Source of the DNA: Chryseobacterium gleum
GTDB taxonomy: Bacteria > Bacteroidota > Bacteroidia > Flavobacteriales_D > Sanyastnellaceae
Direction of reading: 5' to 3'
DNA: 6,164 nucleotides
NCBI GenBank assembly: GCA_945897395.1
Contig: CAMDFE010000101.1
Location: forward strand, 1-6,164
Shown: piece by piece, positions 1-4,987 of the stretch
How positions within the stretch are numbered: the first letter of the stretch is position 1
Layout of the letters: every line of letters begins with the position of its first letter
The notes under the pieces: generated by a model
Told to the model about the DNA's origin: nothing
Databases searched by the model: none
The model's input: the letters and a program-made list of their open reading frames with translations, nothing else
Translations under genes and position numbers: made by a program

Positions 1-1149
1 CCGTTGACCTTTGATGAGTTTGAAAGTGAATATTTCGAAAAGAAATTCATTCATTTGAAACGGGGCAATAGTGAATATTTTTCACCCGCGCTTTCTTATG
101 CTGCCATAGAAGAGTATTTGTATAACGAAACGTTGAAATTTCCAGGCACGCGTCTAACGAATGCTAAGGAAGATGTTCCTAGCGAGAAATATGTTCTAGG
201 AGATAAGGTAGTTACTTCCAATTTGCTCAAGCATTTTGTGGATGGATCTACAATAGTTTTATCGGGACTGCACGAGCATGTGGCTGGCCTTGGTGAGCTT
301 GTAAGTAATCTATCGAAGCAATTCTATCAGCGCTTTCAAACCAACATTTATATTACACCAAAGGGTAGTCAGGGGTTCAAGGTTCATTACGATACGCACG
401 ATGTTTTTGTACTTCAAATTCATGGAAAAAAAACATGGAAGATTTATAAGGACAATCCGGTTTCTCTTCCAAATAAACTAATGGAATTTTCTCCTGGAAA
501 ATACGCCGTAGGGGAAGTGGAGGAGACTATTGTAGCCGAAGCTGGCGATTTAATCTATATTCCAAGAGGTGTCATGCATCAGGCGGAAACTAATGATGAA
601 ATGTCTATTCATGTTACGCTGGGAATGTTAGGTTATACATGGACAGATCTTCTCATTGAAAGTGTTTTGGAGTTTTCAAAAACGAATGATTCGTTAAGAA
701 GATTTTTACCAAGAGATATGTTACGCAATGGGGTTAAAGAGACTCATCAGGCATATTTCAGTGAATTGTTTGCCACGATGTCTTCTTCCATTTCACTTCA
801 AGAAAGCGTGAATAGGTTCAAGCGTGAGATTTCGGCAAGTCAGAAAATCAACATCAAAAATCTGTTAACTCAGGGCAATTCTGTTTCAGCCATTGATGAA
901 AATTCAGTTTTTGAAATTAGAGAGAATGTACTCTTTCTTATCAAAAGAAAAGGCGAAAATGTTGTACTCGAGTGGCAGGGAAAAGAAGTGGAGTTTCCGA
1001 TGTTTATGGATCCCGCTATTCATTTCATAGCGAAAATAAAAGAGCCCTTTGGATTGGCTCATGTGCCTGACTGTGTAGATCAGGATGGTAAAATAGTTTT
1101 TGTAACTCGTTTAATTAAGGAAGGACTTCTTTCCATTCAACTCAATTAA
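1..1149 (+). CDS. JmjC/cupin-fold 2-oxoglutarate oxygenase, ROX-like (5' partial)
   Basis: This is probably an Fe(II)/2-oxoglutarate-dependent protein hydroxylase of the ribosomal oxygenase family (YcfD/RoxA, NO66 and MINA relatives; Cupin_4), a soluble cytoplasmic enzyme. Residues are counted from the TTG at base 4. The metal triad is seen as H128-x-D130 in the stretch HYDTHDVFVLQ, plus H192 in PRGVMHQ. K143 lies 15 residues after the first His, the spacing of the 2-oxoglutarate-binding Lys/Arg in NO66, MINA and YcfD. Residues about 210-280 look helical (a dimerisation region in the family), and about 285-381 fit the family's C-terminal winged-helix domain. The frame is open to base 1, the first in-frame ATG is at residue 160 (inside the catalytic domain), and the N-terminus already resembles the conserved start of family members, so the true start probably lies just outside the window. 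The stop is followed 17 bases later by the next gene, suggesting co-transcription. The substrate cannot be told from sequence: L16/L27-type ribosomal proteins are known for relatives only. Confidence 0.85.
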   Translation, partial: PLTFDEFESEYFEKKFIHLKRGNSEYFSPALSYAAIEEYLYNETLKFPGTRLTNAKEDVPSEKYVLGDKVVTSNLLKHFVDGSTIVLSGLHEHVAGLGELVSNLSKQFYQRFQTNIYITPKGSQGFKVHYDTHDVFVLQIHGKKTWKIYKDNPVSLPNKLMEFSPGKYAVGEVEETIVAEAGDLIYIPRGVMHQAETNDEMSIHVTLGMLGYTWTDLLIESVLEFSKTNDSLRRFLPRDMLRNGVKETHQAYFSELFATMSSSISLQESVNRFKREISASQKINIKNLLTQGNSVSAIDENSVFEIRENVLFLIKRKGENVVLEWQGKEVEFPMFMDPAIHFIAKIKEPFGLAHVPDCVDQDGKIVFVTRLIKEGLLSIQLN

Positions 1150-1166
1150 TCTAAAATTTAAATCAA

Positions 1167-1553
1167 ATGAAAAAGAAACTCATTATTTTCATCAGCTTAG
1201 CACTATTAACTGCAGGCGGAATTGTGATTGCTCAAGGTGTAATTGCCAACAATAAAAAAAGTCGCATTGTAGCAGAGCGCACAGAAAAACAAACCAATAA
1301 GATGGTAGAGATTTATGGATTAACTCCGGCTCAAAAGGATGTCATATTCAAGGTGAACCAGGAGTTTCAAAACCAGTTGTCTGATTTGGTTTCAGATCAC
1401 AAAGCAGCCTCAGACTTCGAAGTTAGAGAAGAAGCGATTTTGTATTCTCACGAGCAAAATGCATTTGCTGTTTTAGATGAAACACAAAAAGCCAAGTGGT
1501 TGGCTGCGAAAGAATATCGCAAAGCTCATCCAAAAGAAAAAGTTCAGAAGTAA
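1167..1553 (+). CDS. Small exported LTxxQ-motif protein (Spy/CpxP-like)
   Basis: This is a 128-residue predicted envelope protein. It begins with a basic MKKK segment and a hydrophobic stretch (residues 5-23) ending in VIAQ, which fits a Sec signal peptide cut near residue 22 or an N-terminal membrane anchor; there is no lipobox Cys. The rest is highly charged and predicted mostly helical. Two motifs of the LTxxQ type stand out, LTPAQ (52-56) and LDETQ (103-107), at a spacing resembling the paired LTxxQ motifs of the Spy/CpxP periplasmic chaperone and stress-sensor family. That resemblance is the only functional clue; chaperone function is inference. The start is ATG, with no clear Shine-Dalgarno and an A/T-rich leader. 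It follows the oxygenase gene after 17 bases with no visible promoter between, so it is probably the last gene of that operon; a hairpin terminator lies 20-50 bases after its stop. Confidence 0.75.
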   Translation: MKKKLIIFISLALLTAGGIVIAQGVIANNKKSRIVAERTEKQTNKMVEIYGLTPAQKDVIFKVNQEFQNQLSDLVSDHKAASDFEVREEAILYSHEQNAFAVLDETQKAKWLAAKEYRKAHPKEKVQK

Positions 1554-1573
1554 TTTTAGTTTTAATTTACAAG

Positions 1574-1603
1574 AAAGCAGCCACGAGAGTGGCTGTTTTT
1601 TTT
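1574..1603 (+). terminator. Rho-independent terminator, possibly bidirectional
   Basis: A perfect 7-bp stem (CAGCCAC at 1578-1584, GTGGCTG at 1589-1595) closes a GAGA tetraloop and is followed by eight T residues (1596-1603). The A's just before the stem can pair with the first T's and lengthen it. It lies about 20 bases after the stop of the LTxxQ gene. It also lies immediately past the stop codon of the convergent - strand gene, so the hairpin could end transcription from both sides, though the T tract is much weaker in the - direction. Confidence 0.85.
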
Positions 1604-2270
1604 ATTCTTGTCTAAACTGAAACCCCATTCGCTTCCCAGTAGCCAAGCTGCCACTGTGGTTGATGTCTTGCATTTCCTCAACCGTTATTTGGTGAAGGTT
1701 TTCATAAGGCGGAATGAGTAGGTCGAAATTCAAAGCGTATAGAACAACTTGATCTACAAATTTCGTTTGGCTCGCTGCATCGAAGTTTGAAGCAACAATG
1801 TCGTTAAACATGATTCCTAATTGCTTTTTTCCTTGCACCACGAAATGATTGTCTTTATTAATGAAAACGCGCGCAAGTAAATAACCGACATCAGCTGTTC
1901 TGTCGTAACGGAAAGAATCTGAAAGGAAGTTGTAAACGTTTATAGTTCCAACATAACTGTTTTCAGGATGATCCTTTAAATAACCCGTTTGCCAAAAGCT
2001 ACTTTCTTTTTCAAATTGAAAAACATTGGTGTGCATTTGAAAAATAAGTAAATCACCAGCAACACGAATCTCACATTGAAAGGCGCCTCTGTCGCGGTAT
2101 TCAAACGTAACGCGTTCATCTGTTTTTCCGAATTGATTCGCTAATTCTTGAATGGTGGTTTTTAAAACTTCCTTCAACGAATTGAACTGCGCAATGGTGT
2201 TGTGAAAAACGTCTTGCTTTAAGACGCTTTTGTTTTTGAGTAATGAAAGTATCTGTTCCTTCGTTTCCAT
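1602..2270 (-). CDS. Conserved-looking soluble protein of unknown function, downstream of proS
   Basis: I do not recognise a named family with confidence. The 222-residue product has no signal peptide, membrane segment or lipobox, so it is probably cytoplasmic. Residues 1-50 are predicted helical (LLKNKSVLKQDVFHNT, then a Lys/Glu-rich helix). Residues 55-150 look like a mixed beta-rich core with many aromatics (FEYRDRGAFQCEIRV, LLIFQMHTNVFQFEKES, FWQTGYLKDHPENSYVGTINVYNF), and the C-terminal part carries a hydrophobic helix (FVDQVVLYALNFDLLIPP) before a short charged tail. I chose the ATG at 2268-2270 because it starts one base after the proS stop. An in-frame ATG 36 bases upstream would give 234 residues but overlap the proS 3' end by 35 bases, and the 12 added residues look unlike the protein core. 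There is no Shine-Dalgarno sequence. Expression is probably coupled to proS; a link to tRNA charging is not shown by the sequence. Confidence 0.8.
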   Translation of the reverse strand: METKEQILSLLKNKSVLKQDVFHNTIAQFNSLKEVLKTTIQELANQFGKTDERVTFEYRDRGAFQCEIRVAGDLLIFQMHTNVFQFEKESSFWQTGYLKDHPENSYVGTINVYNFLSDSFRYDRTADVGYLLARVFINKDNHFVVQGKKQLGIMFNDIVASNFDAASQTKFVDQVVLYALNFDLLIPPYENLHQITVEEMQDINHSGSLATGKRMGFQFRQE

Positions 2271-2271
2271 A

Positions 2272-3741
2272 TCAATAGGCTCTGGCGAATAATACACGTC
2301 TCTCACTTGGTTTTCCGGTTACCATGCAAACACCAGGTTCTGTCGGTCCGTCGAACGGTATGCAACGAATGGTGGCTTTGGTTTCTGTTTTAATAAGCTC
2401 CTCTGTTTCTGCAGTTCCATCCCAATGAGCCGAGAAGAATCCTGTTTTTTCGTCGAGCAATTTCTTGAATGTCTCGTAATCGTCAACCTCTGTCATGTGT
2501 CCATTTCTGAACTCCAACGCTTGGTTGAACATATTCGCTTGAATGTCTTCTAACAATTGCTCAATGGTGCTTTCAACACCTTCGAAGGCAACAGTAGATT
2601 TTTCAGAAGTATCGCGACGCACAATTTCAACCGTTCCGTTTTCCAAATCTTTCGGTCCCATAGCTAAACGAACAGGAACCCCTTTCAATTCATATTCAGC
2701 GAATTTCCATCCGCTGCGCTTGCTATCGTCGTCGTCGAATTTCGCAACAATACCTTTTGCTTTCAGCGCTTTTACCAACGGAAGAACTTTTTCACGAATA
2801 ACCTCTAACTGTTCAAGACCTTTGTAAATCGGTACAATAACAGCATGAATAGGCGCCAATTTAGGCGGAAGACGAAGTCCTTTATCGTCGCTGTGTGTCA
2901 TGATTAGCGCACCCATTAGTCGCGTGCTAACTCCCCATGATGTTGCCCAAACATATTCTGTATTTCCTTCTTTCGTTGCGAATTTCACATCGAATGCTTT
3001 CGCGAAGTTTTGTCCAAGGAAGTGTGAAGTTCCCGCTTGAAGCGCTTTTCCATCTTGCATCAATGCCTCAATACACAAGGTGTCTACTGCGCCTGCAAAA
3101 CGTTCGCTTTCCGATTTTCTTCCTTTGATAACAGGCATGGCCATGAAGTTTTCTGAGAATTCAGCATACACATCGAGCATGCGCTCTGTTTCTTCAATCG
3201 CTTCTTGCGCCGTTGAATGCGCAGTATGTCCTTCCTGCCACAAGAACTCTGCAGTTCTTAAAAACAATCGCGTGCGCATTTCCCAACGAACGACATTCGC
3301 CCATTGATTAATAAGCAATGGAAGGTCGCGGTAACTCTGAATCCAGCCTTTGTATGTGTTCCAAATGATGGTTTCACTGGTTGGACGAATGATTAATTCT
3401 TCTTCCAATTTTGCATCTGGATCTACGACAACACCTCCATTTTCTGACTTAAGTCTGTAATGGGTAACAACGGCACACTCTTTGGCGAACCCTTCGATAT
3501 GCGCAGCTTCTTTACTCAAATAGCTTTTCGGTATCAACAAAGGGAAATAGGCGTTCTGATGTCCCGTTTCTTTGAACCGAATGTCCAACTGATCGCGCAT
3601 CTTTTCCCAAATGGCATAGCCATAAGGTTTAATAACCATGCATCCTTTCACCTCGCTGTGCTGCGCCAAATCGGCTTGCATCACAAGTTCGTTATACCAT
3701 TTGGAGTAGTCTTCTTTTCTTGTAGGAATTTTCTCGGCCAT
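2272..3741 (-). CDS. proS: Prolyl-tRNA synthetase, type 3 (archaeal/eukaryote-like)
   Basis: This cytoplasmic class II aminoacyl-tRNA synthetase attaches proline to tRNA-Pro. At 489 residues it has the size and layout of the short ProRS type, without the large editing insertion of E. coli-type ProRS. The class II motif 1 region is around residues 33-71 (VKGCMVIKPYGYAIWEKM), the proline-site loop is RPTSETIIW (119-127), motif 2 is around 152-172 (RWEMRTRLFLRTAEFLWQEGH), and motif 3 is THSDDKGLRLPP (282-293). The anticodon-binding domain follows (about 297-400), then the C-terminal domain ending in VLFARAY with the terminal Tyr typical of this type. Only two Cys (460 and 472) remain in the C-terminal domain, where archaeal and eukaryotic relatives carry four zinc ligands. 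The ATG start lies behind an A-rich leader with no Shine-Dalgarno sequence. A Bacteroidota-type promoter lies about 25 bases upstream, and the gene leads into the 222-residue protein gene with a one-base gap. Confidence 0.98.
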   Translation of the reverse strand: MAEKIPTRKEDYSKWYNELVMQADLAQHSEVKGCMVIKPYGYAIWEKMRDQLDIRFKETGHQNAYFPLLIPKSYLSKEAAHIEGFAKECAVVTHYRLKSENGGVVVDPDAKLEEELIIRPTSETIIWNTYKGWIQSYRDLPLLINQWANVVRWEMRTRLFLRTAEFLWQEGHTAHSTAQEAIEETERMLDVYAEFSENFMAMPVIKGRKSESERFAGAVDTLCIEALMQDGKALQAGTSHFLGQNFAKAFDVKFATKEGNTEYVWATSWGVSTRLMGALIMTHSDDKGLRLPPKLAPIHAVIVPIYKGLEQLEVIREKVLPLVKALKAKGIVAKFDDDDSKRSGWKFAEYELKGVPVRLAMGPKDLENGTVEIVRRDTSEKSTVAFEGVESTIEQLLEDIQANMFNQALEFRNGHMTEVDDYETFKKLLDEKTGFFSAHWDGTAETEELIKTETKATIRCIPFDGPTEPGVCMVTGKPSERRVLFARAY

Positions 3742-3763
3742 TTTTTTTCTTTTTTCGCAGAGG

Positions 3764-3798
3764 CAAATGTAAAACCTTATTACCTTTAAACTATCAAA
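3764..3798 (-). promoter_or_regulatory. Bacteroidota-type promoter for proS
   Basis: Read on the - strand, TACATTTG (3764-3771) matches the Bacteroidota -7 consensus TAnnTTTG exactly. A TTTG (3795-3798) lies 23 bases upstream as a -33 element, which is at the long end of the usual spacing. Transcription would start near 3757-3758, leaving a short, very A-rich untranslated leader before the ATG at 3741. The call rests on consensus matching and position only. Confidence 0.6.
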
Positions 3799-3809
3799 TC
3801 CATACGATT

Positions 3810-4940
3810 ATGAAAGCGCTACAACGAAATTTTTACTTCTTCACGACAGTTCTTGCATTGAGTTCTTGTGCAAGTTTTGAAAATTTGACGGATGACCGTA
3901 CCCGAGCGGAAGATGATGAAATGTATTGGAATGGAAAGGAGTTGTTTTATGACAACACCTTAGTGGCGAGCGCTGCAGAGGGCGTAGACGATTATTACGA
4001 TCCGAACTCCGCAACTCGTGCAAATTCTGTAAACGGAGGAACAAATCCAAGAGCGACTTTTAATCCAGTTAGCGGTTGGCAGTTGAGTTATGGATTGAAT
4101 GCTTTTTCGAATTACTGCAATGGCGGTGGTTATGGAATGGGCTTCGGTTCAAGCAGTCCCTTCAATAACTACGGTGGTTATGGTAATTATGGAAACAGTG
4201 GATTTGGTTACAATCCTTATGGTTACAATTCATACGGTTACAATCCATACAGTTCATATAACCCCTATGGTGGTGGATATGGATATAACCCTTATGGATA
4301 TGGAATGGGTGGTTTAGGATGGGGTGGAAATGGCTATGGAAACGGATGGTACGGAAATAACAATAACAACATTGGAAATGGATGGGGAGGTGGTTCAGCC
4401 GGAAACGGAGAAACTCCCAATGTCACTCACTATCACCGCAGACCAACTAGCGTCGGAACTGGAAATTCTTCAACCTACCATGGCGGGGTACTTCAAAAAA
4501 ACTTGGTTGAACCGATTGCGGAAGCTTCTCGCACCCCTAAGCCCGTGACTACGGTTCGATCAAACGGAAATTATTCGGCCCCTGCAAATTCTCGTTCTGC
4601 AGGAACTCCGGAATATACTTCACCAGGAAGTTCTCCTTCTCCTTCAGCGCCTGCTCCAGCGCGCACTGCACCGAGTTACAATTCGCCAACCTATGCTACG
4701 CCGTCTCGTTCAACTCCAAGTACAACGAGCCCTTCTCACACGAGCCCATCTCGTTCAACCCCGAGTTATAGTTCGCCGAGCCACAGCACTCCGAGCCGCA
4801 CTCCTTCACCATCTCGATCAACACCTTCTCACAGCGCTCCAACGCATAGTGCCCCTTCAAAAACGACTACTCCTTCAAGAACAAGCACGCCATCTCACAG
4901 TTCTCCTTCGCGTTCAACTTCACCGAGCAAGAGGCCTTGA
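3810..4940 (+). CDS. Predicted lipoprotein with Gly/Tyr/Asn-rich block and Ser/Pro repeat tail
   Basis: I do not recognise a functional family. The 376-residue product has a basic n-region, a hydrophobic segment (8-18) and a lipobox LSSC with Cys20, so it is predicted to be lipid-anchored in the envelope; Bacteroidota often move such proteins to the cell surface. Four blocks follow. Residues 24-66 are acidic (DD, EDDE, DD). Residues 104-199 hold no charged residue and are almost entirely Gly, Tyr, Asn, Ser and Trp, with repeated YNPYGY-type units and a run of five Asn. Residues 200-268 are a mixed linker with a HYHRRP patch. Residues 269-376 contain no Asp or Glu and consist mainly of pentapeptides of the form [S/T]-P-S-[R/H/K]-[S/T]. 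Most of the mature protein is expected to be disordered. The ATG has no Shine-Dalgarno sequence. The stop overlaps the start of the FadL-like gene (TGATG), so an envelope role with that barrel is likely but inferred. Confidence 0.85.
   Translation: MKALQRNFYFFTTVLALSSCASFENLTDDRTRAEDDEMYWNGKELFYDNTLVASAAEGVDDYYDPNSATRANSVNGGTNPRATFNPVSGWQLSYGLNAFSNYCNGGGYGMGFGSSSPFNNYGGYGNYGNSGFGYNPYGYNSYGYNPYSSYNPYGGGYGYNPYGYGMGGLGWGGNGYGNGWYGNNNNNIGNGWGGGSAGNGETPNVTHYHRRPTSVGTGNSSTYHGGVLQKNLVEPIAEASRTPKPVTTVRSNGNYSAPANSRSAGTPEYTSPGSSPSPSAPAPARTAPSYNSPTYATPSRSTPSTTSPSHTSPSRSTPSYSSPSHSTPSRTPSPSRSTPSHSAPTHSAPSKTTTPSRTSTPSHSSPSRSTSPSKRP
4209..4301 (+). repeat. Degenerate YNPYGY-type coding repeat
   Basis: These bases encode residues 134-164 of the lipoprotein, where four Asn-Pro-Tyr units alternate with Gly/Tyr/Ser. 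The four NPY triplets use different synonymous codons (AAT CCT TAT, AAT CCA TAC, AAC CCC TAT, AAC CCT TAT), so the DNA copies have drifted while the peptide pattern was kept. Confidence 0.7.
4698..4934 (+). repeat. Pentapeptide-encoding repeat, [S/T]PS[R/H/K][S/T]
   Basis: These bases encode residues 297-375 of the lipoprotein. About fifteen 15-bp units can be placed. The first seven (297-331) run without interruption, for example TPSRS, SPSHT, SPSRS, TPSYS and SPSHS; later units are separated by one-residue insertions. Position 4 is usually Arg, His or Lys, which makes the tail cationic at regular spacing. Codons vary between units (AGC/TCT/TCA/AGT for Ser), so it is not a fresh expansion. 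Confidence 0.75.
4929..4934 (+). promoter_or_regulatory. Possible Shine-Dalgarno sequence for the FadL-like gene
   Basis: AAGAGG lies five bases before the ATG at 4940, inside the last codons of the lipoprotein gene. No other start in this window has a comparable sequence. It favours the 4940 start over the in-frame ATGs at 4952 and 4964, although Bacteroidota ribosomes depend little on such sites, so the support is modest. Confidence 0.35.
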
Positions 4941-4987
4941 TGTTGCACAAGATGCATAGCAAGATGTTGCACAAGGTGCTTCGCAAG
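4940..4987 (+). repeat. Four 12-bp units at the start of the FadL-like gene
   Basis: The first 48 bases of the gene divide into four 12-bp units: ATGTTGCACAAG, ATGCATAGCAAG, ATGTTGCACAAG and GTGCTTCGCAAG. Units 1 and 3 are identical, so the block is also a 24-bp tandem duplication with three mismatches. The units encode MLHK, MHSK, MLHK and VLRK. Each begins with a codon able to start translation (three ATG, one GTG), all in the same frame. Confidence 0.85.

Noticed and set aside
3781..3788. TACCTTTA as a -7 promoter box for the lipoprotein gene
   Set aside because: It is one base off the TAnnTTTG consensus and well placed before the ATG at 3810, but no TTTG or TTG lies at the expected upstream spacing, so I did not list it as a feature.
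2543..3789. Four + strand open frames (2543-2827, 2937-3128, 3080-3307, 3460-3789) opposite proS
   Set aside because: They lie antisense to a fully conserved synthetase gene, have Ser/Phe/Arg-rich compositions typical of antisense frames, and show no domain or start signal.
3841..4050. - strand open frame of 69 codons opposite the lipoprotein 5' end
   Set aside because: It is antisense to the lipoprotein signal peptide and acidic region, with no recognisable features.
4099..4317. + strand open frame of 72 codons in another frame of the Gly/Tyr/Asn block
   Set aside because: The product is a Met/Val/Thr/Ile repeat that is simply the shifted reading of the low-complexity lipoprotein codons.
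4324..4548. + strand open frame of 74 codons inside the lipoprotein gene
   Set aside because: It is a shifted-frame shadow of the same low-complexity region with no independent signal.
4693..4959. + strand open frame of 88 codons across the lipoprotein 3' end and the FadL-like start
   Set aside because: Its Leu/Arg/His-rich product is the shifted reading of the Ser/Pro repeat. The real genes here are the lipoprotein and the FadL-like frame starting at 4940.
4940..4987. Repeat block as a CRISPR array or mobile-element end
   Set aside because: The units are only 12 bp, contiguous without spacers, in frame and part of a signal-peptide coding sequence.
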